From contig NZ_JAZHRX010000001.1 in the NCBI RefSeq assembly GCF_036924645.1, positions 1,612,001 through 1,676,000 on the forward strand: a DNA stretch of 64,000 nucleotides, given 5' to 3'. This DNA comes from Bradyrhizobium sp. AZCC 2176. GTDB taxonomy: Bacteria; Pseudomonadota; Alphaproteobacteria; Rhizobiales; Xanthobacteraceae. Shown in pieces: positions 45,505-54,336 of the stretch; within the stretch, counting starts at the first letter, position 1; each line of letters begins with the position of its first letter. The notes below the pieces were generated by a model. The model had not been told where the DNA came from. It made no database searches and saw nothing but the letters and a program-made list of their open reading frames with translations. The translations under genes and the position numbers were made by a program.

Positions 45505-45582
45505 GTAGCCCGCATGAGCGAAGCAACATGCGGGGATCGGTACTACCTCAACCTGGATATCGCTTTGCTCATCGGGGCTACG
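45505..45582. repeat. Palindromic repeat (GTAGCCCGCATGAGCG type), full copy
   Basis: GTAGCCCGCATGAGCGAAGC at the left is inverted at the right as GCTTTGCTCATCGGGGCTAC. It ends 13 bases before the stop of the leftward DUF1810 gene. Confidence 0.8.
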
Positions 45583-45594
45583 TTTGCTTAGGCC

Positions 45595-46017
45595 CTAACC
45601 GCCAAGTAGCTCCAGCGTTCGGCAATCGGCCACACCGCCATAGTATTTGGCGATCGCGGCAGGAAACGCGGGATCGGAAGATACCGCGGCGAACAAGGTC
45701 ATCGACGAGCGAAACTTCAGATCGTCAGGGCTGCCGAGAATCTCCCGGATGGTCTTGCCTTCAACGGCGTTGACGAGAGCGGTGCATTCGAGAAGCCGAG
45801 GCCCCAGGATATCGTGCTTGAGATAGGCGATCGCCTCGTCGCGCGAGACGATCGCATAGCGCTGCGCCATTTCGCTAAAGCCGAGACCGGCGAGCTGAGG
45901 GAAGATGAACCACATCCAGTGGCTTTGCTTGCGGCCACGGCTCAACTCGGCCACGACGCGCTGGTAAACCGGCGCTTGCGCATCGACAAAGCGCTTCAGA
46001 TCAAACGGACCATTCAT
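45595..46017 (-). CDS. DUF1810 family protein
   Basis: 140 residues, the family length. The pattern FDLKRFVDAQAPVYQRVVAE, then GRKQSHWMWFIFPQLAGLG and ALVNAVEGKTIREILGSPDD is diagnostic. Members are small helical proteins without known role; a homologue is fused to or neighbours macrodomain/NADAR proteins in some bacteria. The start overlaps the upstream NUDIX stop by four bases (ATGA), so the two are translationally coupled. Confidence 0.92.
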   Translation of the reverse strand: MNGPFDLKRFVDAQAPVYQRVVAELSRGRKQSHWMWFIFPQLAGLGFSEMAQRYAIVSRDEAIAYLKHDILGPRLLECTALVNAVEGKTIREILGSPDDLKFRSSMTLFAAVSSDPAFPAAIAKYYGGVADCRTLELLGG

Positions 46018-46508
46018 GGCGGCGTTCCTGATTGGCCGACAAGCTCGGCAAGGCGATCGAGCAGCGGCCGCTGGCCTTCGAGAATCTTCGCCCGTGCCGC
46101 AGCCAGGTCAAACCATTCCGCGCGATCGATCTCCGGGAATGTCTGCATCTTGCCGCTTCTCGGCGGCCATTCGATCTCAAACGTATTGCTCCGGATGGCG
46201 TGAACATCGAGATCGCCTTCGACGGCGAAGGCGATCACCCGCTTTCCAGCACGCTGGCGAATTTCGCCCAGTGGTTCGAGTGGCTGACCCGCAAGCACCG
46301 CGCCAGTCTCCTCGGCGAATTCACGCCTCGCAACGGCGCTGGCATCCTCCTCTCCGTCCACCTCTCCCTTCGGGATCGACCATGCGACCTCGTCCTTGCG
46401 TCGCCAGTAAGGTCCGCCCGGATGCACGAGGAGGACTTCCAGCCCCGTCCCGCTGCAACGGTACATCAGGATGCCCGCGCTCAAGTGTGATCGACGTGCC
46501 GCCTTCAA
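46014..46508 (-). CDS. NUDIX hydrolase
   Basis: 164 residues from a TTG at 46508 with GGAGCAAGGA upstream. An ATG at 46589 would add 27 residues translated from the repeat at 46527-46602, so it is rejected. The NUDIX box is complete (G-x5-E-x7-RE-F-A-EE-T-G, starting PKGEVDGEED). The start region SAGILMYRCSGTGLEVLLVH is the usual first strand. It may clean up oxidised or alternative nucleotides. It is translationally coupled to DUF1810. Confidence 0.88.
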   Translation of the reverse strand: MKAARRSHLSAGILMYRCSGTGLEVLLVHPGGPYWRRKDEVAWSIPKGEVDGEEDASAVARREFAEETGAVLAGQPLEPLGEIRQRAGKRVIAFAVEGDLDVHAIRSNTFEIEWPPRSGKMQTFPEIDRAEWFDLAAARAKILEGQRPLLDRLAELVGQSGTPP

Positions 46509-46526
46509 TGATCCTTGCTCCAGCAA

Positions 46527-46602
46527 GTAGCCCGCATGAGCAAAGCGATAGCGGGTATCGGTACAACCAAAACCTGGATGTCGGTTCAATCATCCGGGCT
46601 GT
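46527..46602. repeat. Palindromic repeat (GTAGCCCGCATGAGC type)
   Basis: GTAGCCCGCATGAGCAAAGC at the left and AACCTGGATGTCGGTTCAAT then CATCCGGGCTG at the right. It overlaps the apparent upstream extension of the NUDIX ORF. Confidence 0.75.
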
Positions 46603-46889
46603 GCTCGCTGTCGAGCCGCTGGCTAAACCGCTCCGCCAAGCTTGGCATGTGGGCCAGGTATCGAACAACCGCTCGGTCTCACAGGATTTTTCGGTCCTAC
46701 CCATGATTGATCGCGCTGCAGCGCACCGTGGCAGCGTGCTACGTAATTCAGATTGATTGGTAATGGAACCAAGGGAACGGTGCGTAGGGACGAAAAGTCC
46801 ATCTTCGCTTTCGCTCACGCGTCGCCGGACACGCTTCGCCATTGTGATCTTACGTCGCCACGCCACGCGGAGCCCGGGCGGGCGAAGCA
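46603..46889. other. Intergenic region between repeat and tRNA-Phe
   Basis: No convincing gene. ORFs that cross it continue antisense into the tRNA and are artefacts. Because the tRNA is read leftward, this region holds its 3' trailer and possibly a terminator, but I see no clear stem with T-run. Confidence 0.45.
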
Positions 46890-46965
46890 TGGTGCCCAGG
46901 GGCGGGATCGAACCACCGACACTGCGATTTTCAGTCGCATGCTCTACCAACTGAGCTACCTGGGC
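46890..46965 (-). tRNA. tRNA-Phe (GAA)
   Basis: 76 nucleotides read leftward, including an encoded CCA. The acceptor stem GCCCAGG pairs with CCTGGGC, the D-arm reads GCTCAGTTGGTAGAGC, the anticodon loop CTGAAAA gives GAA, and the T-arm is GGTGGTTCGATCCCGCC. Maf/yacG lie upstream on the same strand. Confidence 0.97.
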
Positions 46966-47102
46966 TTACTCGAAGGCCCAAAGGCCGGGCGAGCGGGCGG
47001 TTTATAGAGAGGTCGGGCGGTCATGTCCACCCAGCTTCGCCTTCGGCTTCGCTGGGCGCGGCCCGGTTTCGGAGCTCTCCCCAAGTTATTGGGGGATATC
47101 CC

Positions 47103-47324
47103 TTATTCGGCGTCTTCGGGGTCGGTGTCGCGGCCGGGGATGACGTAGCGGCCGGACAGCCAGCGGTTCAGGTCGACGTCGCGGCAGCGGCTGGAACAGA
47201 ACGGCAGCGTGTCTGGATGGGCCGGCTTGCCGCAGACCGGGCAGGGTTTTGGCGGCGGCCTTCCGCCGGCATCCCCGCCGGCGTCCCTGGGCCCTCCGGC
47301 ATCTTTGGGCGGCTCAGGTGGCAT
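47103..47324 (-). CDS. yacG: DNA gyrase inhibitor YacG (zinc-binding)
   Basis: 73 residues. The four zinc ligands are in CPVCGKP and [10 protein letters not shown], and [10 protein letters not shown] follows as in YacG. It has a Pro/Gly-rich 25-residue N-terminal extension. In E. coli, YacG binds GyrB and blocks DNA binding. It overlaps the end of maf by 11 bases. Confidence 0.93.
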   Translation of the reverse strand: MPPEPPKDAGGPRDAGGDAGGRPPPKPCPVCGKPAHPDTLPFCSSRCRDVDLNRWLSGRYVIPGRDTDPEDAE

Positions 47325-47937
47325 TCAACCAGCCGAAGCGGATCGGAAAGCCCTCGCCGCCCAATAGCGTGACCGATTCGTAGAGCGGCAGGCCGACGAC
47401 GTTGCTGTAGGAGCCGACCATCTTGACCACGAACGATCCGGCGATGCCCTGCACGGCGTAGCCGCCGGCTTTGCCGCGCCATTCGCCGGAGCCGATATAG
47501 GCCTGGATGTCCTCTTCACTGAGCCGCTTGAAGCGCACGCGGGTTTCGATCAGCCGCTGGCGAAACGCCTCCTTCGGCGTCACCAGGCAGATCGCGGTGT
47601 AGACGCGGTGATTGCGCCCCGAGAGCAGCCGCAGGCACTGCGCGGCCTCATCCACCAGATTGGCCTTCGGGAGAATGCGGCGGCCGACCGCGACCACTGT
47701 ATCGGCGGCCAGGATGAAGGAGCCGCGCAGTTCGTCGTCGAGCTGCACCGATTTCAGCGCCGCGTCAGCCTTGGCGCGGGCGAGACGATTGGCGCAGGCG
47801 CGCGGCAACTCGCCCCGCTTCGGGGTCTCGTCGACATCGGCCGGACGCAGCGCGTCGGGCTCGATGCCGGCCTGGTTGAGCAGGCTGAGCCGTCGCGGCG
47901 AACCGGAAGCGAGAACGATTTTGGGGCGGCCAAGCAT
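47314..47937 (-). CDS. maf: Maf family nucleoside triphosphate pyrophosphatase
   Basis: 207 residues from ATG 47937; an in-frame start at 48009 has no extra domain. The Maf motifs are [29 protein letters not shown] and [13 protein letters not shown]. The TVV and GYAVQG forms resemble the dTTP/UTP-type branch. It hydrolyses modified or canonical NTPs and can arrest division when overproduced. It is followed by yacG in an overlapping arrangement. Confidence 0.92.
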   Translation of the reverse strand: MLGRPKIVLASGSPRRLSLLNQAGIEPDALRPADVDETPKRGELPRACANRLARAKADAALKSVQLDDELRGSFILAADTVVAVGRRILPKANLVDEAAQCLRLLSGRNHRVYTAICLVTPKEAFRQRLIETRVRFKRLSEEDIQAYIGSGEWRGKAGGYAVQGIAGSFVVKMVGSYSNVVGLPLYESVTLLGGEGFPIRFGWLNAT

Positions 47938-48152
47938 GCGGGATGTGTCGGGGATTTGGATTCGAGGGGTGCGCGCGCGGAACCTATCGGATGGCACTCC
48001 ATTCCACAACCGGGGAACAAGTGATTGTTGAAGCTCTACTATCTCTGTCGCCCCTGCGGACGCAGGGGCCCATAACCACAGGCCGTTGTCATGGGAATAG
48101 CAAGACGACTGGCACTTCCTGAAATCGCACGGCCGCGGCGTATGGGTCCCTG

Positions 48153-48617
48153 CTACCCACTCGCCGCGCCAGCCTTGGCAAACCGGCGGCGGATGCGCAT
48201 CGACAGGCCGTCGCAGACCTCGCGATAGGCGGCGAGCTTCTGCTCGCGGTTGCCTTCCATGCCGGTCGGATCAGGCGTCGGCCAGTATTCGACATCGGCG
48301 GCCATGGTGCGCGTCAGCTCCAGCGCCTTGTGATGGGCTTCCGGCGACAGCGTGATGATGAGGTCGAAATTGAGCCCTTCCCAGTCCTCGAGTTCCTCGA
48401 ACGTCGTGGGCTTGTGGCCGGAAATATCCTGGCCGAGTTCGGCCATCACAGCGACCGCGAACGGATCGAGCTCGCCCTTCTTGACGCCGGCGGATTTTAC
48501 GTAGAGCGCCTGCGGGAACATCTGCTGCAACAGGCTCGCCGCCATCGGCGAACGCACGCTGTTCAGCCCGCATGCAAACAGCACGGCCTGCGGATTGCGC
48601 GCGCGGGGCGCATCCAT
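48153..48617 (-). CDS. Low-molecular-weight phosphatase family protein (ArsC-like fold)
   Basis: 154 residues. The P-loop is CGLNSVRSP at residues 16-24 (CxxNxxRS), with the late Asp in YWPTPDPTG acting as general acid. The family includes protein tyrosine phosphatases and thioredoxin-linked arsenate reductases. In Rhizobiales this gene sits beside UPF0262 and hisD as here. The substrate is unknown. Confidence 0.9.
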   Translation of the reverse strand: MDAPRARNPQAVLFACGLNSVRSPMAASLLQQMFPQALYVKSAGVKKGELDPFAVAVMAELGQDISGHKPTTFEELEDWEGLNFDLIITLSPEAHHKALELTRTMAADVEYWPTPDPTGMEGNREQKLAAYREVCDGLSMRIRRRFAKAGAASG

Positions 48618-48662
48618 GCGTCACGAAATCCTTGCGGCAAGGGGCGTCATGCCGTCCTTTTT

Positions 48663-48710
48663 GCGCATGACGTGATCCGAAAACCGCTTCGCACTTTTCG
48701 GCGTCATGCG
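48663..48710. repeat. Extragenic palindromic repeat (GATCCGAAAACCGCTTCGC type) overlapping a stop codon
   Basis: GCATGACG at 48665-48672 is inverted as CGTCATGC at 48702-48709; inside it CCGAAAA is inverted as TTTTCGG around CCGCTTCGCAC. The family is common in Bradyrhizobium and Rhodopseudomonas. Its right end covers the stop codon of the UPF0262 gene. Confidence 0.8.
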
Positions 48711-49207
48711 TCCTGCCCCTTCCAGTGCAGGACGCAGATCAGCGTGAACAGGCGGCGCGCGGTTTCGAAATCGACCCGGACCTTGCCCTTCAGCCGCTCC
48801 TGCAACGTGCGCGAGCCTTCGTCGTGGATGCCGCGGCGGCCCATGTCGATCGCCTCGATCTTGTCGGTCGTGGCGGTGCGGATCGCCTGGTAGTAGCTGT
48901 CGCAGATCATGAAATAATCCTTCACGATCCGCCGGAATGGCGTCAGCGACAGCAAATGCGCCACTACCGGCGCGCCATCCTCGCGGCGAATGTCGAACAC
49001 CAGCCGGTTGCCCGTAATGGCGATGTGCAGCGTGAACGGTCCCTGCGCATCGCCTTCCGGCGCGAACAGGTTCTGCTCGATCAGGTCGTAGATCGCAATC
49101 GCCCGCTCATGCTCGATGTCGGGCCCGGAACGTCCGATCGATTCCTCGTCGAGCGTCACCGCGACGATGCGGTTGTGCTGGTCATCGTCTGGTGGCGGCT
49201 TGTTCAT
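48704..49207 (-). CDS. UPF0262 family protein
   Basis: 167 residues from ATG 49207; a much longer open frame upstream is the hisD shadow. It has the family blocks [36 protein letters not shown] and [20 protein letters not shown]. The role is unknown. The ATGA overlap with hisD shows translational coupling. Confidence 0.92.
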   Translation of the reverse strand: MNKPPPDDDQHNRIVAVTLDEESIGRSGPDIEHERAIAIYDLIEQNLFAPEGDAQGPFTLHIAITGNRLVFDIRREDGAPVVAHLLSLTPFRRIVKDYFMICDSYYQAIRTATTDKIEAIDMGRRGIHDEGSRTLQERLKGKVRVDFETARRLFTLICVLHWKGQDA

Positions 49208-50499
49208 GGCAAATTGAGGCGCAATCCGACGGAGCGTGAGTGGGCATCCAAACCCTCGGCCTTGCCCAAGGTCATCGCTGCAGGCCCCAGCGCGCGCAAC
49301 TGGTCCGGCCCGCATTTGAGAATCGAGGTGCGCTTCATGAAGTCTAGCACGCCGAGCCCGGACGAAAACCGCGCCGAACGCGCCGTCGGCAGCACGTGGT
49401 TGGAGCCGCCGACATAGTCGCCGATCGCCTCCGGCGTATGGGACCCGAGAAAGATCGCGCCGGCGTTGCGGACTTTTGCAGACAAGCCTTCCGCATCCGC
49501 GGTCATGATTTCCAGATGTTCGGCCGCGATCGCATTCGCAAGCTCGACCGCCTCGTCGAGTTGCCTCACCATGATGATGGCGCCGAAATCGTTCCACGAG
49601 GCCCGCGCGATGTCGGCCCGCGGCAGCGTGGCGAGTTGCGATTCCACTGCGCGCTCGACCTCAGTGGCCAAGCCTGCGCTGTCCGTGATCAGGATCGACT
49701 GCGCGCTCGCATCATGCTCGGCCTGCGCCAACAGATCGGCGGCGATCCAGCCGGCGTTGCCGGTGTCGTCTGATATCACGAGCACTTCCGAGGGGCCGGC
49801 GATCATGTCGATGCCGACCTTGCCGAACACCTGCCGCTTGGCAGCGGCGACATAGGCATTGCCGGGGCCAACGATTTTCGCCACCGGCGCGATCGTCGCC
49901 GTGCCGTAGGCGAGTGCGGCCACCGCCTGCGCACCGCCGACGCGGTAGATCTCGGACACGCCGCCAAGGTGGGCCGCCGCCAGCACCAGCGGATTAAGCT
50001 TGCCGTCGGGCGACGGCACCACCATGACCACTCGCGGCACGCCGGCGACCATGGCCGGCACCGCATTCATCAGCACCGAGGACGGATAGGCGGCGGTGCC
50101 GCCGGGCACGTAAAGGCCGACCGCATCGACCGCGCTCCAGCGCCAGCCGAGTTCGACGCCCAGCGCATCGGTGAAGCGCTCGTCCTTCGGCAGTTGCCGC
50201 CGGTGAAATGCCTCGATCCGGTCACGGGCGAATTTCAGGGCATCGACGGTCGCGGAGTCGCAGGCCCCGACCGCGGCATCGACCTCGGCCGCGGTGACGC
50301 GCAGGCCGGATGCCGTAAGCTCGAGCCGGTCGAATTTTCTGGTCGCCTCGATCAGCGCGGCGTCGCCGCGCGCGGCCACGTCATCGACAACGGCGCGGGT
50401 GGCGCGCTCGACATCGGCCGAAACCTCGCGCTTGGCGGCGAGGAATTGCTTGAAGCGTGGGTCGAAATCGGCGCTGCTGGTATCCAGGCGAACGGGCAT
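49204..50499 (-). CDS. hisD: Histidinol dehydrogenase
   Basis: 431 residues, full length. Signature blocks are [35 protein letters not shown], the [13 protein letters not shown] loop, [15 protein letters not shown] with catalytic Glu/His, and [10 protein letters not shown]. It makes histidine from histidinol with NAD and zinc. It is followed by UPF0262 in an overlapping unit, a conserved alphaproteobacterial arrangement. Confidence 0.96.
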   Translation of the reverse strand: MPVRLDTSSADFDPRFKQFLAAKREVSADVERATRAVVDDVAARGDAALIEATRKFDRLELTASGLRVTAAEVDAAVGACDSATVDALKFARDRIEAFHRRQLPKDERFTDALGVELGWRWSAVDAVGLYVPGGTAAYPSSVLMNAVPAMVAGVPRVVMVVPSPDGKLNPLVLAAAHLGGVSEIYRVGGAQAVAALAYGTATIAPVAKIVGPGNAYVAAAKRQVFGKVGIDMIAGPSEVLVISDDTGNAGWIAADLLAQAEHDASAQSILITDSAGLATEVERAVESQLATLPRADIARASWNDFGAIIMVRQLDEAVELANAIAAEHLEIMTADAEGLSAKVRNAGAIFLGSHTPEAIGDYVGGSNHVLPTARSARFSSGLGVLDFMKRTSILKCGPDQLRALGPAAMTLGKAEGLDAHSRSVGLRLNLP

Positions 50500-50603
50500 G
50501 GTGGCTTTCTGAGAGACAGCGAAGGCCCCTGCTCAATGGCGCGGCGGCCCATGGCCGTCAACCCTTCGGGCGCAGGATTGGACTGGGCGTGGTCTGGATA
50601 CGC

Positions 50604-50683
50604 CGTCATTCCGGGGCGATGCGCAGCATCGAACTCGGAATCTCGAGATTCCGGGTTCGGGCTTCGCCCGCCCCGGAATGACG
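50604..50683. repeat. Extragenic palindromic repeat (CGTCATTCCGGG / CCCCGGAATGACG type)
   Basis: Same family as 38672-38775: arms CGTCATTCCGGGGCG and CGCCCCGGAATGACG, core GAATCTCGAGATTCCGGGTT. It lies between hisD and the DUF2948 gene, which both run leftward. Confidence 0.88.
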
Positions 50684-50689
50684 GGTCCC

Positions 50690-51145
50690 TCACCCCTCCG
50701 GCCCTGCGGGCGCGATGGCGAGTTCGCTGGTGCCGAGATCGTCGGTACGAAGGTCGGTCAGCTCGCATTCCAGGCATTCGACGTCCAGCCGCAGCGCCTC
50801 GCCATGGCTGAACAGCAAAAGCGCGCTGCCGCCGGGGGCTTCGCCGGGATGGAATTCGATTCCGACCAGTTCCAGCACCGCCCTGGGCTGCGCCAGATCG
50901 ATGTTGCGCGACTTGCAGGCCAGAACGCGGTCGAAGCGCAGCGCCGCGATCGACCGGCGCGGCTCGGTTCCGCCTGATAGCGTCTGCTCCCAGTCCAGCC
51001 GGTTCATGCCGACCACCAGCCGCTTTTCGTCCTGCCGCCAGACGATGTCGGAGGCCTGCACGCGGGCGTCCTGCACATGGGCGGATATGACAGCGAGATC
51101 GTCGGCATCAAGCGCAATCAGTTTGAGCGGATCGGGCGCCGGCAT
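50690..51145 (-). CDS. DUF2948 family protein
   Basis: 151 residues. Family blocks are LKLIALDADDLAVISAHVQD at the N-terminus, FVM-like GMNRLDWEQ, and RRSIAALRFDRVLACKSR. The position between murA and hisD is the usual one in Rhizobiales. The function is unknown. It starts 15 bases after murA. Confidence 0.92.
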   Translation of the reverse strand: MPAPDPLKLIALDADDLAVISAHVQDARVQASDIVWRQDEKRLVVGMNRLDWEQTLSGGTEPRRSIAALRFDRVLACKSRNIDLAQPRAVLELVGIEFHPGEAPGGSALLLFSHGEALRLDVECLECELTDLRTDDLGTSELAIAPAGPEG

Positions 51146-51160
51146 TCTCTGGAGGTTCCT

Positions 51161-52450
51161 CTAGTCGCTGATGCGCTGGATCGACGCGCCGCAGGCCGAA
51201 AGCTTTTCCTCGAGCCGCTCAAAGCCGCGGTCGAGGTGGTAGATGCGGTTGACCATGGTTTCACCCTCGGCGGCAAGCCCCGCGATGACCAGCGATACCG
51301 AGGCGCGCAGATCCGTCGCCATCACGGGCGCGCCGCGCAGCCGGGCGATGCCGTCGATGGTCGCGGTCTCGCCATCGAGTGATATACGCGCGCCGAACCG
51401 CGCCAGTTCCTGGACGTGCATGAAACGGTTCTCAAAGATCGTCTCGGTGATCTGCGAGGAACCGTCGGCGCAGGCCATCAGCGCCATCAATTGCGCCTGC
51501 AGGTCGGTCGGGAAACCCGGGAACGGCGCGGTCGACACCGTCACCGGCCGGATTTCGGCGCCGTTCCTGGCCACCCGGATGCCGTCATTGTTGACGCTGA
51601 TGTCGGCGCCGGCCTGCGCCAGCACGTCGAGCGCCGACTGCAGCAGCTCGGGTCGCGCGCCGGAAAGCTGCACGTCGCCGCCGGTCATGGCGACCGCCAT
51701 CGCATAAGTGCCGGCCTCGATCCGGTCAGGCAGCACGGTATGCCGCGCGCCGTGCAGTTTTGCGACGCCCTCGACCGTGATCCGCGGCGTGCCCGCGCCC
51801 GCGATGCGCGCCCCCATCTTGTTCAGGCAATCGGCGACGTCGGCGATTTCAGGTTCGCAGGCCGCGTTGGTGATGATGGTCGTGCCCTTGGCAAGCGTGG
51901 CCGCCATCAGGGCTACATGGGTGCCGCTCACCGTGACCTTGGGGAAATCGATTCCCGCGCCGCGCAGGCCGCCGGGCGCCTTCGCCACCACATAGCCGCC
52001 GTCGATGGTGAGCTCGGCGCCGAGTTTTTCGAGCGCCATAATGAGAAGGTCAACCGGCCGCGTGCCGATCGCGCAGCCGCCCGGCAGCGAGACCTTTGCC
52101 TCGTGCATCCGCGCCAACAGCGGCGCGATCACCCAGAAGCTGGCGCGCATCCGCGACACCAATTCATAAGGTGCCGTGGTGTCGATGATGTTGGCGGCCG
52201 AAATATGCAGGGTCTGGCCCTGATATTCGCCATCGCCCGGCCGCTTGCCTGCCGACATGATGTCGACGCCGTGGTTGCCGAGGATGCGCTGCAACTGCGC
52301 GACGTCGGCAAGCCGTGGAACATTATCGAGGATGAGCGTGTCCTCGGTCAGCAGGGCCGCGATCATCAGCGGCAGCGCGGCGTTCTTCGCGCCCGAAATG
52401 GCAATGGTGCCGTTGAGCGGGCTGCCGCCGATAATACGAATGCGGTCCAT
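51161..52450 (-). CDS. murA: UDP-N-acetylglucosamine 1-carboxyvinyltransferase
   Basis: 429 residues from ATG 52450, preceded by AAAAGGGAGGGTGGC. The start [20 protein letters not shown] with the catalytic Lys in GAKNAALP, and C126 in [13 protein letters not shown] are present. It transfers enolpyruvate to UDP-GlcNAc, the first committed peptidoglycan step. The Cys is the fosfomycin target, so the enzyme should be sensitive in principle. Confidence 0.96.
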   Translation of the reverse strand: MDRIRIIGGSPLNGTIAISGAKNAALPLMIAALLTEDTLILDNVPRLADVAQLQRILGNHGVDIMSAGKRPGDGEYQGQTLHISAANIIDTTAPYELVSRMRASFWVIAPLLARMHEAKVSLPGGCAIGTRPVDLLIMALEKLGAELTIDGGYVVAKAPGGLRGAGIDFPKVTVSGTHVALMAATLAKGTTIITNAACEPEIADVADCLNKMGARIAGAGTPRITVEGVAKLHGARHTVLPDRIEAGTYAMAVAMTGGDVQLSGARPELLQSALDVLAQAGADISVNNDGIRVARNGAEIRPVTVSTAPFPGFPTDLQAQLMALMACADGSSQITETIFENRFMHVQELARFGARISLDGETATIDGIARLRGAPVMATDLRASVSLVIAGLAAEGETMVNRIYHLDRGFERLEEKLSACGASIQRISD

Positions 52451-52550
52451 GCCACCCTCCCTTTTGCGATGCGCGCATTTATGAACAGTGCGACACGGCA
52501 GAAGCCGCGATGTTTGCGGCGATTTGATGGGGTGTGCCGTAACCACCGGC

Positions 52551-52648
52551 CGTCATTCCGGGGCGCTCACGAAGTGAGCGAACCCGGAATCTCGAGCTGA
52601 TAATCTCGAACTTCCGGGTTCAGCCCTGCGGGCTGCCCCGGAATGACG
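52551..52648. repeat. Extragenic palindromic repeat (CGTCATTCCGGG / CCCCGGAATGACG type)
   Basis: Third copy of the family at 38672 and 50604, with extra inner hairpins GCTCACGAAGTGAGC and CAGCCCTGCGGGCTG. It ends two bases before the stop of the leftward hydrolase gene and may serve as its terminator. Confidence 0.88.
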
Positions 52649-52650
52649 CC

Positions 52651-53475
52651 TCAGGCTTTGATGAACGCGAGCAGATCCGCATTGATCGTGGCGGCTTCGG
52701 TAGTCGGCATGCCGTGCGGAAAGCCCTTGTAGGTCTTCAGCGTGCCGTTCTTCAACAGCTTCGCCGACAACGGCGCGGAGTCTTCGTAGGGAACGATCTG
52801 GTCGTCGTCGCCATGCATCACCAGCACTGGCACGGTGATCTTCTTGAGGTCTTCGGTGAAGTCGGTCTGCGAGAAGGCGACGATGCCGTCATAATGCGCC
52901 TTGGCGCCGCCCATCATGCCCTGACGCCACCAGTTCTGGATGATCGCTTCCGAGGGCTTGGCGCCCGGCCGGTTGTAGCCATAGAACGGACCCGACGGCA
53001 GCGCGCGATAGAATTCCGAGCGGTTGGCGGCAAGCTGCGCCTGCAGGTCGTCGAACACCGATTTGGGCAAGCCGCCGGGATTGGCCGCTGTCTGGACCAT
53101 CAGCGGCGGCACGGCGGAAAGGATCGCCGCCTTCGCCACCCGGCTCTCGCCGTGGCGGGCGATATAATGCACCACCTCGCCGCCGCCGGTGGAATGACCG
53201 ACATGAACGGCATTCTTCAGGTCGAGATGCGCCGTCACGGCCGCGAGATCATCCGCATAATGATCCATGTCGTGGCCGTCGCTGGTCTGGCTGGACCGGC
53301 CATGGCCGCGGCGGTCGTGCGCGATGACGCGGAAGCCGTTGTTGACGAAGAAGAGCATCTGCGTGTCCCAGTCATCTGATGACAGCGGCCAGCCATGGCT
53401 GAACACGATGGGCTGACCCTTGCCCCAATCCTTGTAAAAGATCTCGACGCCGTCTTTGGTGGTGATGGTGGGCAT
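52651..53475 (-). CDS. Alpha/beta hydrolase, non-haem chloroperoxidase type
   Basis: 274 residues. The family pattern is very clear: [27 protein letters not shown], nucleophile S95 in VGHSTGGGE, and the catalytic Asp and His in [10 protein letters not shown] and FPHGMPTT. These cofactor-free enzymes are esterases or perhydrolases, and the haloperoxidase name reflects in vitro activity. AGGAGAATTCCC precedes the start. Confidence 0.93.
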   Translation of the reverse strand: MPTITTKDGVEIFYKDWGKGQPIVFSHGWPLSSDDWDTQMLFFVNNGFRVIAHDRRGHGRSSQTSDGHDMDHYADDLAAVTAHLDLKNAVHVGHSTGGGEVVHYIARHGESRVAKAAILSAVPPLMVQTAANPGGLPKSVFDDLQAQLAANRSEFYRALPSGPFYGYNRPGAKPSEAIIQNWWRQGMMGGAKAHYDGIVAFSQTDFTEDLKKITVPVLVMHGDDDQIVPYEDSAPLSAKLLKNGTLKTYKGFPHGMPTTEAATINADLLAFIKA

Positions 53476-53567
53476 GGGAATTCTCCTCTTGCTTGGTTGC
53501 AGTCAACGGAACACGGCTCGGCGAACGGGCGTTCGCCGGACGGCAGGCGATACTCGGTGGAGTCCGG

Positions 53568-54068
53568 TCACGCGGGGCGGAAGCGCCGCCACACGCCGAT
53601 GATCATGACGGCGAAAAACACCAGCACGATGCCCTGGGCCACCGCGAACACCGGTCCTGAGGGCGGATTGCCCGGCGCCAGCGCCGTCAGCGCGGGTATC
53701 TTGAGGAAGCTCTGAACCACCAGCACGAACACGTTGAGATAAAGCGAGGCCAAGGCAGTGACTACATAGATCCAACGCCACGCGCCGGCGAGTTTCATGC
53801 CATACAGCGCGATGCAGGCGATCGCGAGCAGGATGAAGGAGAGGATGCCGAACAGGTGCGACGGCAGCAGCTTGTCGAACAACAGAGGCGGAATCACAAA
53901 GCCTGTGGCGCTGGTCAAAATGGTGAACAGCAGGAAGGTCGCAGTCAATCCCGACATCCGGTTTGAGCCGAGCATGCCGAACATCACGATCAAGCCAGCG
54001 ACGATGGCAATCAGGCTGATGACCACATGGACCATCACGAATGTCGCCACACTCATACCCAGTATCAT
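53568..54068 (-). CDS. Hypothetical four- to five-helix membrane protein
   Basis: 166 residues. The hydrophobic segments are at about 5-30, 42-65, 70-92, 98-120 and 138-160. The GGGGCGCATC sequence upstream could be the ribosome site. It resembles small DUF-type membrane proteins common in Rhizobiales, but I do not recognise it. It lies between the hydrolase and the FAD-protein gene on the same strand, with gaps on both sides. Confidence 0.72.
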   Translation of the reverse strand: MILGMSVATFVMVHVVISLIAIVAGLIVMFGMLGSNRMSGLTATFLLFTILTSATGFVIPPLLFDKLLPSHLFGILSFILLAIACIALYGMKLAGAWRWIYVVTALASLYLNVFVLVVQSFLKIPALTALAPGNPPSGPVFAVAQGIVLVFFAVMIIGVWRRFRPA

Positions 54069-54336
54069 GATGCGCCCCCTTCGTTGGAAACCTTCTAAAG
54101 GTTACGACGCGGCGCGGAGAATTTCCACACGCATCGCGTGCGGCGGCAGCATTACAGGCATGTGCATGCATGAATGACGCATCAACCAAAATAGAATGAT
54201 GCTCGAAATATTTGCACACTTATCATAAATGCCAGCAGCGACGGCGAAGAATTGAATCTAATGATAGCGCGGGACTGGACCGTTGTGCGGCGCCTTGCGG
54301 TTCGACAGATCGAACAGCACCCGCCACTACGCCGCA

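Noticed and set aside
46321..46950. Minus-strand ORF of about 209 codons beginning MVEHATENRSVGGSIPP
   Set aside because: Its beginning is a reading of the tRNA-Phe gene and flank, a classic false ORF, and its end overlaps the real NUDIX gene in another frame.
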